64,000 bases of DNA from Amyelois transitella (lineage: Eukaryota > Arthropoda > Insecta > Lepidoptera > Pyralidae): assembly GCF_032362555.1 (NCBI RefSeq), contig NC_083533.1, positions 4,717,001 to 4,781,000 of the forward strand, written 5' to 3'. This document shows, piece by piece, positions 46,120-57,500 of the stretch. The position numbers and the translations under genes were made by a program. The notes under the pieces were generated by a model, which worked only from the letters and a program-made list of their open reading frames with translations, ran no database searches and was not told where the DNA came from. Positions within the stretch are counted from its first letter, which is position 1. The number at the start of each line of letters is the position of its first letter.

Positions 46120-47585
46120 ATGGATCTTGCGCGATTACCTAACGATAAGAAACTGCAACTCTGTAGATGGTATTTCAAAGGTTAGCATGAACAAAAATGA
46201 TTCATAGCATGTTTTATGCTTTATTTAAAACAAAATAACATGAAAAAATTTAAGAAAAAAAGTATATCCTCAACGATGTTTGGAATCCCATAAATGTATG
46301 TCTTGATTGACTTTTAGAATCTGATCAGAAAGAGAAGCATTTAACAGACTACAATTTAATGAAAAATGTTAATATTTTTAAAATTTCTCATAATTTCCCA
46401 GTTGGCTGTGTGTTTCTACCATTCGTATGGGCTGTGAATGCAGTGTGGTTCTTCAGAGAGGCCTTTGTGAAGCCTCCCTATGATGAGCAGAAGCAAATCA
46501 AAAAATGTAAGTTTTTTAAATTAAATTATTCCATGGTGTGCGACTTTACTAACGTCACACGCCATCAGCCAATCACAGTGAGAATACGACACGGTTCGCC
46601 AATAGCAGTGTAGAGTCAACGTCGACATCTCACACGTCACACGCCACTAGTCTATCAGAGCGCGCTAAATCGCGCTATTAAATATTTCAAAGATTGGAGC
46701 TTAAATACAGCCTTCATCTCAACATTGTTGAAGATATGGGTATCTATAGGTATGGAATATTTATATTCCCAGGGACAACAGCTCACCTGACCGAAGATCT
46801 TTTCTTTGTGGTTGAGCCTGAATCATCGCTCCCACTACAGTGGCTCGACTGTCTTTTTATTTGACAAAGATGTAGACCTACAGTTCTAGAAAAGAGGTGT
46901 GATTAATGTAGTGTATATGTATTTTAATGGTTAACATTATTATTGTGTATTTTTTCTTGACAAAAGCCTCTTCCAGCTTTCATCCCTTTTGTCATAACCA
47001 CTCCTTACTATACAAGCAATATGAGGGATATCATGGTAGAGATTCGCTATATATATTTGTTTTTATGTCAGGTCCTATTCATTATTTTATTAATTACTTA
47101 CAATTCTTATTATGTCTTCAAATTTTTAAATATCTTTTTTCCATTTGTGATCTTAAGAATATGAATGTTTCAACATACATAAAGTAACGGCTATATCTCT
47201 TGCGGGTTGACAGAGCCTATTGAAAACACTGAAAGGCAATGTTCAACTGTATGGCATTATTATGGAATGTAATGAAAAAATAATATTTATATTTTCACAA
47301 GTTGATAGGTACCTATTGTTTTTTTATGCCTATTATAAAGTTTATGTCTATAATAAAGTTGTTGGGTAATTTTGTAACTCATTTGACTTTACAGGTTTAT
47401 TATTATAGCTTAAATAGCTTAAATACTTTATTTTCCCATCCACAGATGTAGTAATGAGCGGCGCGGGCGCAGTGATATGGGGCGTAGCCCTGGCGGCGTG
47501 GGTGACCGTGTTCCAGCTGAACCGGGTGTCGTGGGGCGCCACGGGGGATGCTCTCTCGTTCATAGTGCCTTTGGGACGGGCGTAG
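46120..47585 (+). CDS. pen-2: PEN-2, gamma-secretase subunit
   Basis: Three exons, 46120-46180, 46402-46506 and 47446-47585, with phases 1 and 1 and GT-AG borders, encode 101 aa, the length usual for PEN-2. The residues [14 protein letters not shown], then [32 protein letters not shown] and [15 protein letters not shown] follow the family in order. PEN-2 is a small multipass membrane protein of the gamma-secretase complex (with presenilin, nicastrin and APH-1), needed for presenilin endoproteolysis and so for Notch-type intramembrane cleavage. The C-terminal motif, DYLSF in human, is DALSF here (D90-A91-L92-S93-F94), with the tyrosine replaced. Intron 2 (939 bp) carries a decayed SINE-B tail. 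The gene is divergent from the membrane-protein gene 352 bp away. The call is firm. Confidence 0.96.
47170..47260 (-). mobile_element. SINE-B relic in pen-2 intron 2
   Basis: Weak inverted tail: catacataaagtaacggc, cttgcgggttgacagagcc, then gcaatgttcaactgtatggc. Confidence 0.65.
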
Positions 47586-48159
47586 CTTTAAGTTTATAGG
47601 AAATACAGGGTTATTTCAAATCATTGGTCTGATTTTCTCAGGTTTTGAGGATGAGATGGAGCAGGCTGTATAATCTTCCATATTTTTTGTGTTTGTGAGC
47701 TTCATTATTCATTTACATGCTGGCCAACCACGGCCGTGCTAACCAATGACTATTTTCGAAGTTACGTATATTAGTTTAAATACTAACTGATGCTTAAAAA
47801 ACGCTAACCCTGGGCTCCTCTCCAGACAGGTGAGGATGCAACGGGGATAAAGCCAGTTGGAAGAAGCTGTATGAAAATTGGGCCAATGTTTTTGAAATAA
47901 CCGTGTTTGTAATTTAGGAGCATATGTTATATGTATGAAAAGAGATAGATGGACGGAAGCACATGAGATCTTTATATCTTATTTAGAGGCTAGGTAGGCT
48001 CTGCCTACCCCATGCGAGACAGGCGTGATTATTTGTATTAGGCACCAACCACTTCTTACATTCCTTATCAAAGAATTTTTTTTATTAATTATTGTGGGAT
48101 ATTTTGAACACTTTCATAACATTGGTTGATGTCGAATAAATTACAAAGCTTAGTTAAGG

Positions 48160-48300
48160 AATGAGGTAGGCGACCAATCCGTCGCTTCTTCTACACATGC
48201 GCTTTGAAAGCGATAGTAGATATAATTAGATAAGTGATGTGAAGTTAGTAAATGATACCTTGTATCCAATATTGAAAATAAATCTATTCTATTCTATTGT
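48160..48300 (+). repeat. Interspersed repeat, same family as 41,921, opposite strand
   Basis: Reads acacatgcgctttgaaagcg, then atgataccttgtatccaa, and ends gaaaataaatctattctatt. This shows the tail orientation of the family. Confidence 0.75.
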
Positions 48301-48481
48301 AATACTGGAAGAATTACTTCAGCTGGTGCATCTTCACTTAACAGTGGTCTATTTGTTCGGGCGAAGTACCAGGGCCCTTTTGGGGGGAGCGTCTGTTTTG
48401 AGGAGCGTTTCGTTCTATTCTTTGAAGGGATTCTGTGGCTTCAAACTTGGGACGCTAGCCTTGAGCTAAGTGCTTAGGTAG

Positions 48482-48605
48482 TTTATAACTTTTATGACAA
48501 ATACTAATATATTGGATATAATTTAAATTTAATTCCATTGTATGTAAAATCACGTGAAAAAGGGCCTGCGAATGCCTATTTTCTGAATAAAATATTGATT
48601 TTGAG
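48482..48605 (+). repeat. Dispersed repeat, second copy of the 33,900 family
   Basis: Contains tgacaaatactaatatattg, gcctgcgaatgcctatt and ttctgaataaaatattg in the same order as the 33,900 copy. Confidence 0.6.
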
Positions 48606-48689
48606 ATATTAAATAAGAATTACTTCACTTGTGGCAGATATTGCTGAAGCTTATTTCACAATTAGTTCACTGATAAGATTGCTCTTTAA

Positions 48690-48830
48690 GGCGACTAAGG
48701 CAATATGCGCATTCATCCAATGCAGCTTTTGTCGTGATCCAATATGGGTTAGGTTCCCCTGCCAAGGAAGCGGAGCCAATGGGAGTCGCTTCGTGTAAAA
48801 ATCTGATTTAATCCAAAAAAACTGAAGTTG
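48690..48830. repeat. Interspersed repeat (aatatgggtt family)
   Basis: Words gatccaatatgggttagg, aagcggagccaatggg and agtcgcttcgtgtaaaaatc. The best-kept copy of the family related to 21,560 and 23,520. Confidence 0.6.
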
Positions 48831-48974
48831 GTGTTATAGGCTTTGTTTTGTATAAATAATTTATTAATTTTAGAATTTAAGCACCTACTATTATTTTGTA
48901 CACTTATGTCCTGAATGAGATGAAATTAAATTGAATTTAACATATTGTTTTATTGGTCACGTAACATAGAATCC

Positions 48975-49032
48975 TAGCAGGTGAACGTAAATCTTTCAAG
49001 ACTGCTGGCTCTGTCTACCCCGCAAAGGATAT
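48975..49032 (+). mobile_element. SINE-B tail fragment
   Basis: Short piece: gcaggtgaacgtaaatc, tcaagactgctggctctgtc, taccccgcaaaggatata. Confidence 0.75.
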
Positions 49033-51175
49033 AAACAATAAATATTTTTTAGTTTGAGTCTACTAACCTTGACATGCCAATATCGTCGATTATAAAAATG
49101 ACTTAGGAACAAATAAAAAACAAAAAAAAATGTATACATTGTTTATTACATAATTACAATATGTAGATCATATTTTTGTACATTATTTACAAAGTCCTCT
49201 TTAAGTTTCACAGTCCGGCCGTATGCGACAATTATAGATTCACAAAATACAATTTTTGACCAAATCGCATAAAGTCAACTTTAATACAAAATATTAAGAC
49301 TTTTTGCGAATAATTTTCTTTTGTTACTCGTAAAAAAATTATAGATTTTTTTTTTAAATAGGATATAAAAACGGCCTTTATTAAAGAACTGACACAATTT
49401 TTTTTTACCATCAAGTATAGAAATTTTAAGAATGGCCTCACTCTGAATAACTAAACCGAGAGTCAGAGATACTGAAACAAAAAAGTTTACATTGCAAAAT
49501 GTGTTTGAACAAGACATTCACACAATAATTGTTCTGTAATGATTATAAGACGATTTCTTTCATTTTTAAGGTCGCCTTTTGCCAGCCCACATTGATATTT
49601 TTAGTGTCCTTTAGTTGCTTGCTACGATAACCATAATAAAAATTTGTCGTTGCTTACTAGTGTGTGGAATACACACGGCTAACAGATAAATATGTTTAAT
49701 TCAATATATTTTTTAAAAATCTAAGAACAATTAAATAATACCTAACGAATAAACCAATTCAAAGTTAGGAACGTTTCCCAAAATACTTTAAGATTTTAAT
49801 TCAATAGCTATTATCAAAGTACCAATTTTTAAACAGTTATTTATTTGATTCTGGTTCAGATTACCAAAACATTTTACGATCATTATGCAGAAATAAAACA
49901 ATGATTTTTATAATACTTATATACACGCATACTCGATATTGTAAACAAGTTTTTAAATATTATAATTCTTTTTTTTACTTTTATAATGTAATCTCATACA
50001 TAATTACAATTGTTTAATAACTTTGGTATTTTGACAATACTATTTCAAATAATCATAAATTTACTATTTATCACACACTTTAAAAATAAAATCATTAAAA
50101 ATCACACAATTAATCAATTAACTAAATAAAATTCCAAACAAAGGTATGTAAAGAAGGGAATATTAAGAAATGCAATAAATTAAGTTTTATTTGGAAATCT
50201 ACAAAATTATTATTTACCAAAATAATAAAATTATATTTTTTTTATCTAGTGAGAACATACTTGCTACTAAGATTTAAGTGCTTTATCAAAATTATTGTTT
50301 GGAATGGCTATTCTAAAAAAATCCCTGTCGACAAGAGATTCATTGAAAATGCTTCTAAATAAAAACGCGAGTCTTCAAAAGTTCTTCTGGTTGAATATTT
50401 GTCCCGCCCGTCCCATTCTTACAAAATGTATAGAAATTTATTGGACGTCAACATACAGAAATATAATCTTTATTTATCACCCTACAATCATACACATTGC
50501 GCGCATTATTCAAATCGATATTAATTTGCCGCGCGCGGGTACAATATGCATCAAGAAATATTTATATAGATACAATCTGCATTTGGAGCACCTGTAAGTG
50601 TTAATTATAATACAACATAGGTTTGCTTTTATCATCAAACGAAACATTGGATCGATCTATTTTTCAAAATTTTACCTAGAAATCACATTATATCTAGTTC
50701 TATAATACGTTTTCACAGTTGTATAAAACTACTGACTTTTACAGTGCGTACAGATTATATAACGTCATTTAACAATGTTTCAGTAATGTGGCCACTAAAT
50801 TTTATAAAACATGTTAAGCATTAAGTTATTTAATATATTATTATTGATTGTTTGTAGTATCTTAATTGCTCAGTTTACACAGAACAAATAGTAGTTACAT
50901 AGTTATAAAGAAATAAATCACTTGCAATGACTTTGTTACTATCAACTGTTAACATTGTTATCATAATACTGTACACGTATTTTTATATGTTGCAAAATTG
51001 TGTTCTACAACATTGTTACATGATCTGTACGCACCTTTACGCGCTCGCCGGGAGCTTAAAGTTTCCATTGTAGTCCCAGACGTGATTTCAACATCCAAAA
51101 TACAATGATATGTCAAACGGCCATTTCATACGTCCCTGTATTTTTAATTCATATTATCAATAACACGGCGACAGG

Positions 51176-51181
51176 TTTATT
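51176..51181 (-). promoter_or_regulatory. Candidate poly(A) signal of the SLC37 gene
   Basis: The reverse complement is AATAAA, about 370 bases after the stop at 51,548. Other AT-rich matches occur further away, so the choice is tentative. Confidence 0.3.
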
Positions 51182-51323
51182 GAGAATTACACTGAGCATT
51201 CAATCTGTCTCAGTAAAATCTATTGAAATAATGGCAGATTGATATGATAGCCAAAGTACATATATTTTTAAAAGCTTATTGTACATTCATAGGACTTTCC
51301 AAAACCCTTCTAATACCAACTGG

Positions 51324-51434
51324 CCCCGTAGCGTGGCACGCGCGACGCCGTTTACATCGCGCGAAAAACTATCGCTGTCTCGTTTCACGTCATAATAAAA
51401 AGCGAAACAGCGTCGCGCGTGCCACACTACGGGG
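51324..51434. mobile_element. MITE with 25-bp terminal inverted repeats
   Basis: Positions 51,324-51,348 match the inverse of 51,410-51,434 with one mismatch (ccccgtagcgtggcacgcg side). The core shares cgtttcacgtcataataaaa with the 26,979 hairpin. It would lie in the 3' UTR of the transporter if the 51,176 signal is used. Confidence 0.85.
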
Positions 51435-51547
51435 GCTGGATATTATGCATAGGGATGTCCATTCATCACATCACACTCTTACTCTTGCCTCTATTCATCA
51501 CCCGTTGCTAACACTTGACCTGATGATGATTTTACAATTTAATGAAG

Positions 51548-54500
51548 TCACTCTATTCGCACGACCCGCGGCGATATCAGTCTCCTTTCCTGTCGCAATT
51601 TGATTATTTCGTGTTTGACCACCCTGCGGAAAGGAATTAAAGTCTTATAATTAGTATTTCCATATTCATTATTAAGTTTAACTAAAATAGTTTAGTTTAA
51701 CTTAAAGTAAGCGCCCATCCCATAGATTTCTTGAAACGAGACTAATTAAGTTGGGATTCTTCTTGTAGCAGATTAGCTAACATACAAACATATAATCACG
51801 TCTATATACCTTGCGGTGTAGAAAGAGAAAACCGTCTCGAAAAGACCGATAGGCCATGTTCAGCTGTATGGCTTCATGATAGTATGATGCAAATAGCTCA
51901 AAGCCAACAAGAGAAATCCCAAGTTCATAGTAGCCTTTTAACACATCCACGGGAAAGATATGGAATAATTCGATTCTAAAGTGCCGGTAACCACACGGCA
52001 ACAAAACAGCTCAAGGACACTCACCTGAGCAGCAACAACAGCGCCATGACGTCACACGTGATGAGCATGTAGAACACGTACGACCACGTGCCGCTGCTGG
52101 ACACCACGCCCGCCAGCATCGGGCCTATGGCCGCGCCTGCGCAGCGACATTAAATACATTATAAATATATACGGGACAGATTCAGTTAGCTGCGAGGTAA
52201 GTTCGAGACTTGTGTTACGAGATACTAATCCAACGATACTATATTTCATAATAAATACTTGTATAGAGATGAACACCCAAAACCCTGGACAATCAGAGAA
52301 AGTCTGGCCGGGATTCGAACCCGGGACGGTGACATAGATAAGCGCACTGCCACTGCGCCACTGATGCCGAAATCGTGAAATACGCATAAAGGCGAAATTA
52401 ACTTTTTTTTTTTAAAAAGTGGTTCTTAGTTTGACCTGTTTGTATGTCTTATCGCGATTATTCCTCGTTTCACTCAAACGATTTTAATGCGGTTTTCAGG
52501 AAAGTGTTTGTTACACATAGGAAAAGGTTTTAATTTTCTTCAACAAAGGAAGATATCGATGAAAGGCGGTTGAAGGCATGAAATAATTATGTGTCAAATA
52601 TCATGAAAATTTGATATAATAAATAAAATAAATACGGGCCAAAATACAAACTCACCAACACTCCCCGTGCCGTCAATGATGGCTGTAACCGTCGCCAGAG
52701 CCTGAGCATTGCCAGCCAAGCTGCTGTGAGTACCTGACATGAATAAAAGGTCATTTTATTCCTCTTAACAAAATTATGGATCATAACTTAGACAATTCGC
52801 GAAAAATCTGGTTTATATAAGCGGTATAAGCCGATGAAATTGAATGAAGAGAATTATGACTGAAGAAGAAGCGCTCGCTATCCTCTGGCGATTACTTGCT
52901 GGATCTCGTGTCTATAGCAAAACCCACGCCCTTTAAATATTGTTAGACTAGTCCGCTAATAAAGGATGTAGTTTAAATTATCTCTCACCTCTCATACCTG
53001 CGACGTTTTTCCTAAAAGTCACAAAGGGTACAGGGATTGTGGAAAATTAAAAGATGTAGGTCTCTGCCTACCCCTAGGAAAAAAGAGGCGTGATTACATG
53101 TATGTATCAGATAACTCACCAAGCTCAGTGCTGACGGCGGTGGTGATGAGCGAGTAGGGCGCGTTCACCAGCGCGCCCGTTATCACCAATAAAGTCACGT
53201 TCAGCCAGTACGAGGTGGCTCCCCACCGCTGGTATACTAGCAGCTGGGGAAATATTATAGCATGTTAAGAATAGAATAGTTTTATTTTTAAAATTGAATA
53301 CAAGGTATCACTTATTGACGTCACATAACCTTAATCTAATTCATTAATTAAATTGTCTACATAAAAAAAAGTGAGTGAGTATAAAAGTAATGATTTTAAT
53401 ACAAATATAATGTCATATAGATAAAAAAGATATGTAAGTACATACTGTAAAAATTATGTCAATACCATACCAAAAAACTACATGAAATCAAAAGGCCATT
53501 ATGTCAAACTCGGGCTGCACATGATGTTTAAATTAATAAATATCGTGAAACCGCAACCAACTATAACCAAGCCTCCCTCTAGACTGTACTGAGGAGATTC
53601 TACATTGAATTATGTATGGTACTCACGAAAGGCGCGCTAACGACGTAGAAGGCGACACAGACCAGCCCGGGACAGCCGCTCCAGTCGGCGACGAGGCCGG
53701 CCGCGATCGCGCCCGCGATGCCGCCCACGTCGAACACCGTGCTCAGGTGGCCGGACTGGGAGGGGGGCAGGTGGGCTGCGGAACATAGCACTCGATCACT
53801 GTATCACAGTTATAGAAATTTAATACCTTGTTGTACTCATATTGTGCAAATAAAATTTTGAGTTTATGATACCCACAGTAAGTGATTTAGATCAATAAAC
53901 GTGTTTTGTGAAAATCCTATCAAATATGTCATAACTGAAAAACGCGAATGTAAAAGAAAGATACGTTACGTGCGTGTTTAAAACCTGTTTTATTTATGAA
54001 TGTTTCATATGTAATTGGCTTAAATAAACTGTTTTAATTTATGTAGTTTCTCCAGACCTAGATCAGATAAGTCTTTTATATAAGAACAAAAACTAAACAA
54101 CATTTTTCGTTTTACGCTGGCCGAGCTGTGTATAACATATTTTTTATTTATAATTTTTGTTAAATCTATTATTACAGCATTACTTACATAAATATTTTAC
54201 AATCATCTATAACTAACTACCTTGAAATATTGCATGTATCTAATTATGAGAACTAAAAATAGGCAATGTTATTATGTCAGGGATAATGCCTGACATAATA
54301 ACATTATGCGAAATTGACCAAATATTTTTTTTTAATAAGAGTGAGTGAAATGATTGACTTTACGGGAAATTAAAATTGTCTTTTCAACAATGTGACATCT
54401 GAAGAAATATTTTCATTTAGAGTAATTGACAATTTGCGTGCGAAGTCACTTAAAAAATTTATCATGTCCCTAAATCTACCTTAAAGTTAGTTAAATGTAC

Positions 54501-57500
54501 ATATTTTTGAAAAATACTTACTGGAAGTATTGATATACAGCGGTAACCAATACAAAAAGGTGTAGGAGACTAGCTTAGCGAAGAAGAGAGAAAGAGAAAA
54601 CTCCATCACTCCCGGGATGGACACCGCGCGCGAGAGAGAGATGGCACTAGACTGGGAGGAGGAGCCGCGCGGCGTCAGAAGAGCGGTGTTCTCTGTCGCT
54701 TCTTCGCTGTGCTGTAAGAGAATCGCTGAATTTCATAATACTGTACATAATAAAAAACTGACGATTTCATAAATAGGCGTTTTGTTATACAAACATCTTG
54801 ATAGTCAAGACATTTTGCTACATGGGCGATAAGATAGATTGGTTGCTCATTAGACGTTACGCTTTTTTTTACTTTTTGCTCTTAAGGTAGGTAATGAGCA
54901 TTTTGTATGCATATTTGTAGTCGCATTTTCAAAAACGACATATGTACTTACGTATTACATCTATGTCCCTTGTGGGTTAGAAAGAGCCAATAGTCTTAAA
55001 AAAAGGCCAACGTACAGCTGTATAGATCAAAGATGGAATTGAGATTCAAATTGCAACAGCTTACTAGCCATCGCCTTCAAGAACCTAAGTTTAATAACCT
55101 TAATTATTTAGAGGAAATTTGAAATACAGATGGACACGGGGAACAAAATGGATGTTGCTGAATCTCATTTTCGCCCAAAATATCCCATATAAATGGATAG
55201 AATAATTTTCTTCTTCACTTTTTACGATCAAAACACATTCTGCTGAATTTTGTCTTACAATTGTGTCCAAGGGTTGAACTCAACAGTTGATAATACAATA
55301 AGTACTAAGAACTATTATGTAGACTTATTTCAATTACCCTAAGTTGTTCAAATCTACAATACTGTAGCGGTGTTTTTAAAGAACCTAATATGAAATTATA
55401 AATAGTGTAGCGTGTAAAAGTCTCACCTGCGTGTTGGCGGAGTACCGGTTCGGTCTCAGGCTCGCCGTCTGTGAACATGCGTTACTGTGTCGTTAGCGGC
55501 ACGAAATGAGCTACATAAGTATTTCGTAAAAGGCGATTGAGGGAATAGGAGCACAATACAATTATAAAGTGCAAGCTTCAATGCTGGTTTGATTGCGAAG
55601 AAAAATGAGATAGTGTGTTTCAGCTGCTTTTCTTCCCGTGCAGATTGTAAAAGTTGATCACGGGAAAGGAAAACCAATTTTGGAATTCTTCTTTTACTAG
55701 ATGGGCTAGCAACCTGTCACTATTGCAGCATATCAGCAAAACGTATAGCTTAATGATGGATAGAGCTACATGCTGACGAGAACTGGCTAAAACTTAATCT
55801 ATTTCTAATGAGAACTAAGCTATCTATACTTATTTCAGACTAGCTCTAACATGTAACTAACTCAAAATCATTTCACCGAACAACTAATATATAGAAATTA
55901 ATTTTAAATGCAAAGACCTGCTTCACTAGACTTGTAATCTGAAAAGATATAACATTCCTTTGTTTCATTGCACATTTATAATTATTATCGGGGGATGATA
56001 TATATTTTTGAAATCATTGTGATAAGACCTTAAAATTGATACCCATATTGCTACATCTAACGGTACTTTCATGACAGGAATCCATCAATTATATATGTAA
56101 GATAGATAAAAAATATATAATTTTACATACATAAGATAAAAAATATATAATTTTACATACATACAACAAGCAACCAACAGAAATGACCTTTCATGCAGGC
56201 AGAAAAAAATGTCATATATAAGCAAAATGACATATTTGTAATACAAATGCAATTTTGGCATTTTGCGTGACCTATTACAACATCTTTGTAAAAAAAGGTA
56301 ATTGATTTCATACAAGATACGCCCAAAAACCATGACCTTTCTAACATACATACATATAATATACGTCTATATCCCTTGCGGGGTAGACAGAGTCAACTGT
56401 TTTGAATAGACTGAAAGGCTTAGTTCAGCCGAATGCATGACCTCTCTTACTGTTACAAAAAATGTGTAATATAAGCAAAATGACATGGTTGTAATACAGG
56501 TGCAATTCTGGCATTTTGCTTGCGTTAGAACTTGCACACTTGGCATTTTGCGTACACAGCATCAAGTCTGAGACACTCACCTGATCTCCCACGATGACTT
56601 CGGTCGCTTCCTCCTCATCATCAGACCTCGACGGGTGAGACTGTAACATCAGTACCGGAATCAAAAATTGCAAGTTTGTACGCTACTTAACCTAACCTAC
56701 ATGAAAAGTATTAAATGTCTTATTACATAAAACCGTTTAATTACCTACTTAATTACATATATACATATAGTCACGTCTATATTCCTTGCGGGGTAGACAG
56801 AACCAACATTCTTGAAAAGACTGAAAGGCCGCGTTCAGCTGTAGGCTAAATGCTAGAATTGGATTCAAATAGTGACAGGTTGCTAGCCCATCGCCTAAAA
56901 GAAGAATCCCAAGTTTATAAGCCTCACCCTTAGTCGCCTTCTACGTCATCCATGTGAAAGAAATGGAGTGGTCCTATTCTTTTTTCCTTGTGATTCCAGT
57001 CACCACAAACAAACTTAAATTTACAAATTTATAATACTTATATATATGTCGTTAAAAAAAACTGACCTCCCTCTCGGCGACGCCCGGCAGCACGACGCCC
57101 ACGCAGCGGGGCTCCGGCGGCAGGAACAGGAACACGAGGAGGCCGACCGCGCCCATCGCCGCCGCCGGGTAGACGAACGACAGCGCCCAGTCGCGCTCCA
57201 CGAACGCGGACGCCATTAGAGTGCCTGATTTGTATATACGTACACGTCTATCACGTCAAAACCGCGGAACACAACACATGTGTACAGAATAAATATAAAT
57301 ATATACGGGACAAATTACACTGATTGAGTTAGCCTCGAATTAAGTTCGAAACTTGTGTTACGAGATACTAACACAACGATACTATATTTTATAATAAATA
57401 CTTATATAGATAAACATCCAAGACCCAGGACAATCAGAAAAAGTTCTTTTCTCATCATGCCTTGACCGGGATTCGAACCCGGGACCTCCGGTGTCACAGA

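Larger units (their letters stand above)
47586..51547. other. Spacer and possible 3' UTRs between pen-2 and the SLC37 gene
   Basis: No coding exon was recognised in about 4 kb. It holds several repeat fragments up to 49,032. From about 49,100 to 51,100 it is low-complexity AT-rich sequence. The part next to 51,547 is likely 3' UTR of the minus-strand transporter gene. Confidence 0.5.
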
